Assembly (NCBI RefSeq): GCF_013282625.1
Contig: NZ_CP054020.1
Location: forward strand, 2,232,001 to 2,296,000
Reading direction: 5' to 3'
Source: Thiomicrorhabdus xiamenensis
GTDB lineage: Bacteria > Pseudomonadota > Gammaproteobacteria > Thiomicrospirales > Thiomicrospiraceae
DNA: 64,000 nucleotides
Part shown: positions 10,125 to 18,351 of the stretch, one piece after another
Numbering within the stretch: position 1 is the first letter of the stretch
Layout: each line of letters begins with the position of its first letter
Program-made: the position numbers and the translations under genes
Notes under the pieces: model-generated
Told to the model about the DNA's origin: nothing
The model's database searches: none
The model's input: the letters and a program-made list of their open reading frames with translations, nothing else

Positions 10125-10859
10125 TTAAACTGCAGAATAGTTAATGACACGTGTCAACCTGCGCCGAGTGATCAAAGCTTTATGCGCCTCGGAGCACTCC
10201 GGCATTTTTCCGTGAAAACTTTTAAATCCGCCCTGTCTCATCTCAGCAATTTTTTGCTTTTGCAGTGCGCTTACTTTTAAAGAGGTCGCTTTTTTCGACA
10301 ACTTGGCCGAGACCTCAGCAATTTTGCCAGCCGTCTGCGCCGACACCTTCGCAATCTGTTTTTTCGCCGCTTGGATATAACGCGCGACCCTCTGCAAGAA
10401 GTCAAAATACTCCAGCGGCTCAAACTCGTGGCAAACGACACATTCATCCAGTAAACCGGCATGATTGCGGTAATGTGGACGTAGCTTTTTTGACAGAAGC
10501 AGCTTTTGTTCCAAAGCGTCTTTTAGAACGTAGGGTTCTTTACGGCACTGATTAACCACTCGGAAATGCTCGACGAAAACATAAGCCGATACGATAACGA
10601 AAACCAGCAACTCGACGAGCAGAATCAGTCCGTTATTCCATTCGAAAGCGATACTGGCCAGTACTGAAAATAAATAGAGCACAATCAGCGCCCCGGCCAT
10701 CCCCCACACAAACCCGCTATTCGCTCGTAGAGAACCTTGAAGATAATAAGCGTCGGTGAAAAACTCTTTTCGCAAACCCGACAGAGCGACTACAGCATCC
10801 CGAGTCTGCTCCAGATTCGCAACCATGCTTTTTAGAATTTGCTCATGATTTCTTTTCAT
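10125..10859 (-). CDS. Hypothetical membrane protein with alanine/lysine-rich C-terminal helix
   Basis: 244 residues from the ATG at 10857-10859, nine bases after GAGG; two earlier in-frame ATGs are possible but worse placed. Two membrane segments lie near residues 50-75 and 80-100, leaving both ends in the cytoplasm. A CVVCHEF sequence follows, then a long Ala/Lys-rich helical stretch (about 165-205). I do not recognise the family. Confidence 0.65.
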   Translation of the reverse strand: MKRNHEQILKSMVANLEQTRDAVVALSGLRKEFFTDAYYLQGSLRANSGFVWGMAGALIVLYLFSVLASIAFEWNNGLILLVELLVFVIVSAYVFVEHFRVVNQCRKEPYVLKDALEQKLLLSKKLRPHYRNHAGLLDECVVCHEFEPLEYFDFLQRVARYIQAAKKQIAKVSAQTAGKIAEVSAKLSKKATSLKVSALQKQKIAEMRQGGFKSFHGKMPECSEAHKALITRRRLTRVINYSAV

Positions 10860-11389
10860 CCCTGACATCCTCACAAAGGCCAAACGGCCACCTCTTATAA
10901 GAAGCAAAAAAGATCATATATCAAACACTTACTAACTTTCCTGACCTAGCCCTATCCTAGTTTCACTAGGTTTATTTTATGAACCAAATAAGGAAAAGTT
11001 ATCGACATCATATAAAAACCCTAATATAAAGTAAACATTATTTACCATAAACATCATTTACATAGTATAATTTTTCCAGACTAGCTACATAAACTCATGA
11101 AAAACAAAGAAAATTCTGGCCAATTAATACATATTTACCCGTAAAAATTGCGCCAAATTTAAGCCCGTAATTTCAGGCAATTAAAGCCTGTTGCTGAACC
11201 TGCAAGAAACGCAGGCCAGAATCCAAGCACGGATTTTTTTGAAAAAAGGCTGACGGACAGGCCGCTGAAAAAAATGAAGTCATCCGGATAAACTCCGGCT
11301 TTTAAACCTTTTGGATAAGAACTCAGGACTAAAGAGTTCGCCGCTTTATCTCAGGAAAGAGGTAAAGCTTTGAAACTACAGGGACAGCA
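10860..11389 (+). promoter_or_regulatory. AT-rich promoter region and structured leader upstream of the lapG-like gene
   Basis: About 500 bases without a supported ORF. The left half is very AT-rich with a candidate -10 TATAAT at 11066-11071. From 11174 the sequence becomes hairpin-rich: CAGGC/GCCTG (11174-11190), CCTGC/GCAGG (11199-11215), AATCC/GGATT followed by seven Ts (11220-11240, terminator-like), CCGG/CCGG (11284-11298) and GAACTC/GAGTTC (11319-11339). A leader of this kind ending near a ribosome site suggests RNA-level control. It does not match the c-di-GMP-I (GEMM) consensus I know, so the class is unknown. Confidence 0.45.
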
Positions 11390-11923
11390 ATGATAAAGCA
11401 CTTGGCATCCGTTTTAGTAATGATGCTTTTGAGCACGCACGCTTCGAAAGCAGAAAACCAAACTTTTAGTAAACTTCTGACTCAGGTTATTGACGAAATA
11501 GAAGGAAAAGACGAAACCGCAAGAGCAATTACGATAAACCGGATCATCAACCGTTATAAGTACATTGACGATCACCAATTGTATCGCTCAAGAGATTACT
11601 GGGCGCAACCGGAAGAATTCCTGGCAAACCGAGGCGGAGACTGCGAAGACTTTGCAATCCTGAAATTAACGCTATTGCAGCTGATCGGTATCGATTCGAC
11701 GCTGGTCAACTTTAGAAAGAACGGTGCAAACCATGTAGCCGTGGTCGCTATAGCCGATAAAAAACTGTTGCTTTTGGATCTTGAAAACCAGGAGAGTGTT
11801 TTGAACAAACGGAGCGTCAAAAACTACCGTTTCTTTCGCCTGAAAGAAGCCTCCGTCCATCAGAATTCAGCGTTTAACAACACCCCTCAGGTGTACATCA
11901 AAAATGGCTTGCCTAGTCTGTAA
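11390..11923 (+). CDS. LapG-like periplasmic transglutaminase-like cysteine protease (BTLCP family)
   Basis: 177 residues with a signal peptide (about 1-21). The catalytic triad is recognisable: Cys85 in RGGDCEDFAI, His115 in GANHVAVV and Asp130 in LLLLD, with the family WAxPxEF motif at 71-77. LapG enzymes cut the N-terminus of large surface adhesins and release cells from biofilms; they are normally restrained by the c-di-GMP receptor LapD, which recruits LapG when c-di-GMP is high. No lapD or adhesin gene is in the window, but two PilZ genes lie 5 kb away. The protein is slightly shorter than Pseudomonas LapG. Confidence 0.85.
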   Translation: MIKHLASVLVMMLLSTHASKAENQTFSKLLTQVIDEIEGKDETARAITINRIINRYKYIDDHQLYRSRDYWAQPEEFLANRGGDCEDFAILKLTLLQLIGIDSTLVNFRKNGANHVAVVAIADKKLLLLDLENQESVLNKRSVKNYRFFRLKEASVHQNSAFNNTPQVYIKNGLPSL

Positions 11924-11931
11924 GCAGGCAT

Positions 11932-11970
11932 AAAAAAACCGGTTCTTTTTCGAAAAGAACCGGTTTTTTA
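11932..11970. terminator. Bidirectional intrinsic terminator between lapG-like and parE
   Basis: A perfect 17-base stem, AAAAAACCGGTTCTTTT with its complement, around a three-base loop. T-runs on both strands make it suitable for both convergent genes. Confidence 0.92.
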
Positions 11971-11991
11971 CCATTCAGGTCTGTAACATTT

Positions 11992-13878
11992 TTATACGCT
12001 GGCAAGGTCGCCTTTCTGTTCCAGCCAGCTTTTACGATCCGGGCTACGCTTTTTCGCCAGCAGCATGTCCATAATTTCCGTTACCGCATTTTCGCCTTCC
12101 AACTGAAGCTGAACCAACCTGCGACTTTCCGGCAACATCGTCGTTTCTCGCAGCTGCACCGGGTTCATCTCACCCAAACCTTTGAATCGGGTTACCTGAA
12201 CCTTGCCCGGCAATTTCTCGGCAACGATACGATCAAGCACGCCCTGTCGCTCGGCTTCGTCCAGTGCGTAGAACACCCGCTTACCGACATCGATTCGATA
12301 CAGTGGTGGCATAGCGACATACACATGCCCCTTCTCCACCATCTGCGGAAAATGGCGCACAAACAGCGCACAGATCAGGGTCGCGATATGCAAACCATCC
12401 GAATCCGCATCGGCAAGAATACAGACCTTACCATAGCGTAAGCCACTCAGATCTTCCGAACCCGGATCGACGCCGATCGCCACCGAAATATCATGAATTT
12501 CCTGAGAAGCCAGCACCTGAGCGGACTCAACCTCCCAAGTATTCAAAATTTTGCCTCGCAGAGGCATAATCGCCTGAAAATTTTTATCACGCGCTTGCTT
12601 GGCGGAACCTCCGGCGGAATCCCCTTCAACCAGAAACAGTTCAGTCCGTGTCAGATCGGTATCTACGCAGTCGGCCAATTTCCCCGGCAGCGCCGGCCCG
12701 GAGGTAATTTTTTTACGCACCACTTTTTTGGCTTTGCGCACACGGCTGCTGGCATTCTGAATCACCATATCGGCAATCTTTTCGGCTACTTCGGTGTGCT
12801 GGTTGAGCCATAAGCTCAAGGCGTCCTTCACCACGCCGGAAATAAATGGCACACACTCCCGCGAAGAGAGTCGTTCTTTGGTTTGCCCGGCAAACTGCGG
12901 TTCCTTGAGTTTGGCGGACAGTACAAACGCCACGTTTAGCCATGCGTCTTCCGGCGTAATCTTAATCCCGCGCGGCACCATATTGCGGAATTCGCAAAAC
13001 TCGCGAATCGCTTCGGTCACGCCGGCACGCAAACCGTTTACATGGGTTCCACCCTGCGGAGTAGGAATCAGGTTGACATAGCTTTCACTGAGCATTTCAC
13101 TTGGTTCTTCCAGCCATGCGACCGCCCAGGAAACTTCTTCATTATCCGAACGGCTCTCGCCGACAAAACCTTCCTGAGGCAAGCGTTCGCGCCCGTCCAG
13201 AGCATCGTTCAAATAATCTTTAAGACCGTTCTCATACTGCCAGACTTCCTTCTTGCCATTCGTCTCGTCGACAAATGTCACCTTAAGTCCAGAGCAAAGA
13301 ACCGCTTTAGCCCTTAGAAGGTATTGCAGTCGACCGATGGAAAATTTCGCCGTATCGAAGAACTGCGCATCCGGCCAGAAACGCACCATCGTTCCGGTAT
13401 TGCGCTTGCCGACCTTGCCGATCACTTCCAGCTTCTGTTGCAGATCGCCGTTTGCGAAGGTAATCTGATGCAGCTTGGCATCGCGCCGAATCTGCACTTC
13501 AACCTTGGTCGAAAGCGCATTCACCACGGAAATACCTACCCCGTGCAGACCACCCGAGAAATTATAGGATTTATTAGAGAATTTCCCCCCTGCGTGCAGG
13601 CGGGTCATAATGACCTCAACGCCGGGCACTCCCTCTTCCGGATGCACATCCACCGGCATGCCGCGCCCGTTGTCGAGCACGCTCATGGAGCCATCGGCAT
13701 GATGGGTAATGGTGATTTCCGAAGCGTGTCCGGCGAGCGCTTCATCGACGCTGTTATCGATGACTTCCTGAGCCAGATGGTTCGGACGGGTGGTATCGGT
13801 GTACATCCCCGGACGTTTGCGGACGGGTTCCAGTCCGGTTAAGACTTCAATTTCGGCAGCATTATAGTTTTCGGCCAA
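11992..13878 (-). CDS. parE: DNA topoisomerase IV subunit B
   Basis: About 628 residues. ParE supplies the ATPase of topoisomerase IV. The GHKL ATP site is clear (EVIDNSVDEALAGH, DNGRGMPVD, GGLHGVGISVVNALS), followed by the transducer and the TOPRIM domain (ELFLVEGDSAGGSAKQ, LADADSDGLHI). I place the start at the TTG at 13876-13878, giving an N-terminus xAENYNAAEIEVL that aligns with E. coli ParE; AGGAG lies seven bases upstream. A longer ORF reaches 13941 but adds residues absent from the family. parC is 9 kb downstream, not adjacent. Confidence 0.96.
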   Translation of the reverse strand: MAENYNAAEIEVLTGLEPVRKRPGMYTDTTRPNHLAQEVIDNSVDEALAGHASEITITHHADGSMSVLDNGRGMPVDVHPEEGVPGVEVIMTRLHAGGKFSNKSYNFSGGLHGVGISVVNALSTKVEVQIRRDAKLHQITFANGDLQQKLEVIGKVGKRNTGTMVRFWPDAQFFDTAKFSIGRLQYLLRAKAVLCSGLKVTFVDETNGKKEVWQYENGLKDYLNDALDGRERLPQEGFVGESRSDNEEVSWAVAWLEEPSEMLSESYVNLIPTPQGGTHVNGLRAGVTEAIREFCEFRNMVPRGIKITPEDAWLNVAFVLSAKLKEPQFAGQTKERLSSRECVPFISGVVKDALSLWLNQHTEVAEKIADMVIQNASSRVRKAKKVVRKKITSGPALPGKLADCVDTDLTRTELFLVEGDSAGGSAKQARDKNFQAIMPLRGKILNTWEVESAQVLASQEIHDISVAIGVDPGSEDLSGLRYGKVCILADADSDGLHIATLICALFVRHFPQMVEKGHVYVAMPPLYRIDVGKRVFYALDEAERQGVLDRIVAEKLPGKVQVTRFKGLGEMNPVQLRETTMLPESRRLVQLQLEGENAVTEIMDMLLAKKRSPDRKSWLEQKGDLASV

Positions 13879-14006
13879 GCTCAAACTCCTGATGATAGAA
13901 TGACGCAAATTCAAAAATCGGCATAACGCCGATAATACCATATTCTGCCGGCCAACCGACAGAAGCGCGGCAATAACCCATACAGGATCAGGTTTTAGGA
14001 ATAAAT

Positions 14007-14717
14007 ATGAGTCAGATTCAACTGGAGAGCAGCTGGCTGTCCCATCTTGAAACGGAATTTTCGCAACCTTATATGCAGCAACTCAAAAACTTTCTGCAAC
14101 AGGAAAAGGACGAAGGTAAACGGATTCTGCCACAGGGCAACCTATGGTTTAACGCCCTGAATTCAACCCCCTTGAACAAGGTCAAAGTGGTTATTATCGG
14201 TCAGGACCCTTACCCGACACCGGGACATGCGCACGGCTTATGCTTTTCGGTGCAGCCGGACGTCTCCCCGCTGCCGAAATCTCTGGTTAATATCAATCAG
14301 GAACTGTGGGATGACCTTGGAGTCGACAACCGACATAACGGCAATCTCCAGCCTTGGGCCGATCAAGGGGTTCTGCTTCTTAACGCCGTTCTGACGGTTG
14401 AAGCACGCAACAGTAACTCGCACCAAGGGAAAGGCTGGGAAACCTTTACCGACAAAGTGATCGAACTGGTCGATCGCTACTGCGAGCATTGCGTATTTAT
14501 CCTGTGGGGAAGTTACGCGCAGAAAAAAGGCGCGAAAATCGATACCTCGCGCCATCTGGTCATCAAAAGCCCGCATCCGTCCCCCTTGTCGGCCTATCGC
14601 GGCTTTTTCGGCAGCCGACCTTTTTCCCGGGCCAATGCCTATCTTGAAGAGCACGGCAAAACGCCGATTAATTGGCAACTGCCTCAACTTCCTGAAGCTT
14701 CTCAAATCCCGCAGTAA
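14007..14717 (+). CDS. ung: Uracil-DNA glycosylase (family 1)
   Basis: 236 residues, the standard family-1 length. It removes uracil from DNA to start base excision repair. The water-activating loop GQDPYP holds the catalytic Asp67 and the minor-groove loop [11 protein letters not shown] holds His190; the uracil-recognition stretch [10 protein letters not shown] is also present. It is divergent from parE. Its last 50 bases overlap the 3' end of the convergent MotB-like gene. Confidence 0.97.
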   Translation: MSQIQLESSWLSHLETEFSQPYMQQLKNFLQQEKDEGKRILPQGNLWFNALNSTPLNKVKVVIIGQDPYPTPGHAHGLCFSVQPDVSPLPKSLVNINQELWDDLGVDNRHNGNLQPWADQGVLLLNAVLTVEARNSNSHQGKGWETFTDKVIELVDRYCEHCVFILWGSYAQKKGAKIDTSRHLVIKSPHPSPLSAYRGFFGSRPFSRANAYLEEHGKTPINWQLPQLPEASQIPQ

Positions 14718-15369
14718 GCAGAATCTCGATACGCCGGTTCAACTCTTTACCGGCTTCATTGCCATTATCTGCAACCGGATGGTATTCGCTATAGCCGGAA
14801 ATCGAAAACAGATCGGCCGGCAGCTGCGAAACCTTGAAGAGTTCACCCATCACCGTCTGCGCACGCATCGCACTCAAGAACCAGTTATTTCGCAAAGGGG
14901 ATGTCGGCAGAATCGGATCATTATCCGTATGCCCCTCTATGACAATTTCCGCTTTCCATTGCATCCCCTGTTCCAGGGCGTAATCAATGATCTTCGCTTC
15001 CTGCGGCAAATTTTGCAGATTAAACAAACGATTTTCCCTTAACAAACTTCCCAGATATTGCAATTCACCCAACAGTTGCTGCGAAGGATAATAGTCTGCG
15101 CTGTTGAAAGCGGCCGAACTCTGCACTGCAAACAGGATGCCCTGCGGGGTCTGGGTAACCGAAATCACCTGCAACCCCTGGTTCTTGATCTCCTCAGCAA
15201 ACGACTGGTAAGCGATTGTGATCTGCTGATCAGTCCAGCTCTGCAACTTACTGACCTGAGCGTTGTTCAATGCAATCACCATAATAAAAAAGGTAATCAG
15301 CAAAGTAATGACATCCCCGAAAGCCAACAGCCAGGAACTGCGCGCTCTTCTGTCCGCGGTCACATTCAT
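14668..15369 (-). CDS. MotB/OmpA-like stator subunit with the ion-binding aspartate
   Basis: 233 residues: a short cytoplasmic N-terminus, one membrane helix [18 protein letters not shown] (about 12-30), then a periplasmic OmpA-type peptidoglycan-binding domain ([25 protein letters not shown]). The Asp in AFGDVIT falls where MotB carries its essential ion-binding aspartate, so this copy looks functional. It is third in the set MotA-like, MotB-like, MotB-like and overlaps the preceding gene by four bases. No other flagellar gene is adjacent. The role may be an auxiliary flagellar stator or a non-flagellar ion-driven motor. Confidence 0.85.
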   Translation of the reverse strand: MNVTADRRARSSWLLAFGDVITLLITFFIMVIALNNAQVSKLQSWTDQQITIAYQSFAEEIKNQGLQVISVTQTPQGILFAVQSSAAFNSADYYPSQQLLGELQYLGSLLRENRLFNLQNLPQEAKIIDYALEQGMQWKAEIVIEGHTDNDPILPTSPLRNNWFLSAMRAQTVMGELFKVSQLPADLFSISGYSEYHPVADNGNEAGKELNRRIEILLTAGFEKLQEVEAVAN

Positions 15370-16136
15370 CGCTCACCCCCGTCACCCTCTACGGAAGCTC
15401 TCTGCGTCGATTTAAGCTGTAACTTCGGAAGCAGATAAATTTCGACACGGCGATTTTCCGCTGAATAAGCATCTTCAACCAGCGGATGAAAACTGCCGTA
15501 GCCGGCAATCGTGAAATAGCGTTTCGGCAGTCGGCTGTAGAGGCGCAGAAAATCCATCACGGCATAAGCCCGGTAACTGCTGAGTTCAACATTGTCCTTG
15601 AATCGCGATCCGGGATGCAAAGGGTGCGCATCCGTATGCCCTTCAATACGGACAAAAAATTCCACCTGCATACCGGAGCGTTGCAAATTATCGACCCAGC
15701 GCTGGTAGTAAAGAGAGGATTGCGGCAGATCAATTCGTGAAATCAGATTCGCTATCTGCCGCAGATAAGGCGTCTGCTGGGGATTGATGTTAGCCTGAGC
15801 GGAGTCGAACAGATTTTTATCTTTCAGCAACTGATAGTCCAGACTGAGTTTAACGCCCTTGGTCAGCGTGTTTTCCACCTTCAGCCAGTCCAGTTGCTCC
15901 TGTTCTTTAATCGAAAGCGATTTCTGATACAGATCCGCGACGATATTCTGATAAGCGCGCTTTGGAGGAACCGTTTCCAGCTGAACACGGGTCAGAATAA
16001 ACAGAAAAATCGCCAGCAAAGAGGTGAACAACCCGATGTACACCAGAAGCCAGACCGGCACTGAACGGATCGGATTGCGGTCTCTCAGCAGAGTTCCGTT
16101 GCGGTTTGAGCGGCTGATAATCGTTAACATGGACAA
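15366..16136 (-). CDS. MotB/OmpA-like subunit lacking the ion-binding aspartate
   Basis: 256 residues: cytoplasmic N-terminus, one membrane helix VWLLVYIGLFTSLLAIFLFIL (about 28-48), a linker, and an OmpA-type domain (IEGHTDAHPLH, SSYRAYAVMDFL, NRRVEIYLL). Aligned on the helix with the downstream paralog, WLLVYIG-LFT matches [10 protein letters not shown], so the MotB aspartate is a glycine here. It sits between the MotA-like gene (18-base gap) and the Asp-containing paralog (ATGA overlap), so the three are almost certainly co-translated. It may be a structural partner in an unequal B-subunit pair. Confidence 0.85.
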   Translation of the reverse strand: MSMLTIISRSNRNGTLLRDRNPIRSVPVWLLVYIGLFTSLLAIFLFILTRVQLETVPPKRAYQNIVADLYQKSLSIKEQEQLDWLKVENTLTKGVKLSLDYQLLKDKNLFDSAQANINPQQTPYLRQIANLISRIDLPQSSLYYQRWVDNLQRSGMQVEFFVRIEGHTDAHPLHPGSRFKDNVELSSYRAYAVMDFLRLYSRLPKRYFTIAGYGSFHPLVEDAYSAENRRVEIYLLPKLQLKSTQRASVEGDGGER

Positions 16137-16154
16137 CTCCCCCGTTACGGCGGT

Positions 16155-16979
16155 CTACGCCATCTCGCCGAGGCGCTGCTGGGTTTTCTCGTGAACGAAA
16201 GACTTCAATTGTTCTTTAATCAGCAGTGGCGACTCCTGCGCTTTCATGGCAACCACGGCATGGATGATCATTTCGTTGCGCAGCAATTCCTGCTCGCCCA
16301 AAACTTTCAATTTCCCGGCAATCGGCAGAAACAACAGGTTAGCCAGAAGCACACCGTAAAAAGTAGTCACCAACGCCAACCCCATACCATGCAGCAAACC
16401 GGAAAGCATGTCGTTACTTTGCGCAGCGACCAGCGAATACATATCGGCGTTAATCTGCGTTGTCATCATGACAATCAACCCCATGACCGTTCCCATCATC
16501 CCGAAGGCAGGCGAATAAGACGCCATATTGATAAAGACTTCCTGAGAATTAAGATCCTGAAGGCGATTGGTCATCAGGCGTGTCTGCAAACTGCTGCGCA
16601 GTTTTTCCGCATCCTGATACAACAGCATCTCGTTCAGCGAATGACGGAAAAACTTGTCCTCCACATCGGTCAACTGATTTTCGATTGCCAGAGGCCCTTT
16701 GCGTTTCGCCAGAGTCGCCAAATCGAAAATTTCGGTAATCAGCTCTTCATCCGAACGGGATTCAGTAGCGAAAACTTTATAAATCCCGGGGAAAATCGAC
16801 ACAACCTGATTCAGCGGATAGTTAATCAGGGCGGCGGCAAAGGTTCCGCCTAAGACAAGGAGCAGCGCCTGCCAGTTCAAAAAGGCGCTGATAAAACTCT
16901 GTTGCTGGTAATCGAACATGGTTGACGCAAGCAGCACAACCCCCAAAAGAATACCTAAAAAACTGGCAAGACGACTCAT
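16155..16979 (-). CDS. MotA/PomA-like stator channel protein
   Basis: 274 residues with four membrane segments, two at the N-terminus and two after a charged cytoplasmic loop. The third and fourth carry the conserved prolines of the MotA/ExbB/TolQ superfamily: ASYSPAFGMMGTVMGLIVMM and ALVTTFYGVLLANLLFLPIAGKL. The wording is closer to sodium-type PomA than to the motA at the left edge, but ion choice cannot be fixed from this. It leads a three-gene unit with two MotB-like genes. Confidence 0.88.
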   Translation of the reverse strand: MSRLASFLGILLGVVLLASTMFDYQQQSFISAFLNWQALLLVLGGTFAAALINYPLNQVVSIFPGIYKVFATESRSDEELITEIFDLATLAKRKGPLAIENQLTDVEDKFFRHSLNEMLLYQDAEKLRSSLQTRLMTNRLQDLNSQEVFINMASYSPAFGMMGTVMGLIVMMTTQINADMYSLVAAQSNDMLSGLLHGMGLALVTTFYGVLLANLLFLPIAGKLKVLGEQELLRNEMIIHAVVAMKAQESPLLIKEQLKSFVHEKTQQRLGEMA

Positions 16980-16992
16980 CTAAAGTCCCTCT

Positions 16993-17734
16993 CTACTTTT
17001 CTGGCCCTCCTTCGGACAAGGAGGACTCGTCAAAATGCGTTTGATACCAATCGGCTATCATCTGATTCAATTCGGCAGTGGATAGGTCGCTGACATCATC
17101 CAGACGTTTAATATAAACGTCAATCGTACCCGGTTTTTTAATAAAACCGTTTTTCGGCCAGAACTTTCCGGCATTATGCATCACCAGATAGATCGGCACC
17201 TGAGCCTGCTTGGCGAGCATTGAGCCGCCGATATTGATTTTACCCAGTTCATTCGGCGGCATACGGGTTCCTTCCGGAAAAATGACCACCCAATTACCGC
17301 CATCCAAACGCTGTTGACCTTCGGTCAAAATCTGCTTCAGCGCCTTACGCCCCGCTCCACGGTCAATCGCGATCGGGTGCAACAAAGCCATTCCCCAACC
17401 GAAGAACGGAATTTTCAGCAACTCCTGCTTCAAAACATACGCCTGACGCGGGAAGATTGTCTGAAATTTCAATGTCTCCCAAGCCGATTCATGTCTAGCA
17501 AGGATTAAGCCAGGTTTTTCATGATCGACCTGATCCAAACCGTGAACCCGCGAGCGGATTCCACAGGTCATACGCAGCCACCAAAGACAGAAATAAGCCC
17601 ATTGAGACATGACCCCATAGCGCACTTTATAAGAGAACGGACGGGTAAAACTGCCCAATGAGCGAGAAAAAAACCAAAGAAATCATCTGCCCTATGGCAA
17701 ATAGCGTTGATCGTACAAACCAGATCAGCTTCAC
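16993..17734 (-). CDS. plsC: 1-acyl-sn-glycerol-3-phosphate acyltransferase PlsC, apparently +1 frameshifted near its start
   Basis: The main frame (from 17658 down) encodes 220 residues with the acyltransferase motifs RHESAWE (an HX4E form of HX4D) and FPEGTR, which acylate lysophosphatidate in phospholipid synthesis. The usual membrane N-terminus lies in another frame: a GTG at 17732-17734, seven bases after GGAGG and overlapping the gmhB stop, begins MKLIWFVRSTLFAIGQMISL and reads to SLIGQF. Removing one base in the GGG at 17654-17656 joins ...VFFSLIG to SFTRPFSYK, giving a normal protein of about 246 residues. The cause is either a real mutation or a sequence error; an internal TTG start is a weaker alternative. 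Confidence 0.85.
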
Positions 17735-18277
17735 AAATTTTCCTCCGCTAAAAGATGGCGCACCAACGCCAATAAGTTGACATGCACCGGAATCGATTGC
17801 AACACAGGGTCCTGTGTGGACAGCGTCCGCTCACCCTTGCCACTTCGAACCAGATGAGGCCGCATCCCCTGTCGCAAAGCAGCCTTAAGATCGCCGAGCG
17901 TATCACCGACCATCGGAGCGCCTTGCAAAGAACAACCCAAGGCTTTCTCGATTGACTGCAACAATACCGGTTCCCGGTTTACGAGCCGGAGACCCGTCCT
18001 CGCCAAGATAGGGCGCAAAACTGATCCAGTCAACCGACTGGGGTGCCAGTAGACGCTGCATTTTCTGATGCATCGCACTTAAAGTCGCCCGATCGTAATA
18101 ACCGCGTTTGATACCGGATTGATTAGTCGCAACCGCAACTTTCCACCCGGCCTCTTTAAGCATGCGGATCGCCTCCAGACTTCCTTCAACCGGCCCCCAC
18201 TCTTCAGGCGACTTGATAAAGGCGTCCGAATCTTCGTTAATTACGCCGTCACGATCCAGAACAATGACTTTTGTCAT
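17731..18277 (-). pseudogene. gmhB: D-glycero-beta-D-manno-heptose-1,7-bisphosphate 7-phosphatase GmhB, apparently +1 frameshifted
   Basis: The 5' frame (18277 downward) encodes the HAD-family start VLDRDGVINED with catalytic aspartates Asp8 and Asp10, the ATNQSG motif and GSPARKPG; it then runs into unrelated residues. The 3' frame encodes the rest: LLQSIEKALGCSL..MVGDTLGDLKAA..HLVRSGKGE. Dropping one A at 17971-17972 joins the halves as RKPG-PVLLQSIEKAL, about 181 residues, the normal GmhB length. GmhB removes the 7-phosphate in ADP-heptose synthesis for lipopolysaccharide. As read, the gene is broken; a sequence error is a serious alternative. Confidence 0.85.
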
Positions 18278-18306
18278 AAGAACAATGCTTCACAGTGCTT
18301 GTAAAA

Positions 18307-18333
18307 CAAAAAGTCCCGCCAATGCGGGACTTC
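18307..18333 (-). terminator. Intrinsic terminator after glyS
   Basis: On the minus strand AAGTCCCGC, loop ATTG, GCGGGACTT followed by Ts. It lies 20 bases after the glyS stop, so gmhB probably has its own promoter. Confidence 0.88.
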
Positions 18334-18351
18334 ACTTAACCTAGCTGCGTA

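Noticed and set aside
10125-10859. CVVCH as a haem c attachment motif
   Set aside because: The motif lies after two membrane helices on the predicted cytoplasmic side and no cytochrome context exists.
11161-11389. c-di-GMP-I (GEMM) riboswitch before the lapG-like gene
   Set aside because: The conserved GGCAAA / CGCAAAGC core is not present, so only a structured leader of unknown class is claimed.
14668-16979. Zorya anti-phage system (ZorA/ZorB)
   Set aside because: The MotA-like protein is only 274 residues without the long ZorA cytoplasmic tail, and no ZorC/ZorD helicase genes are adjacent.
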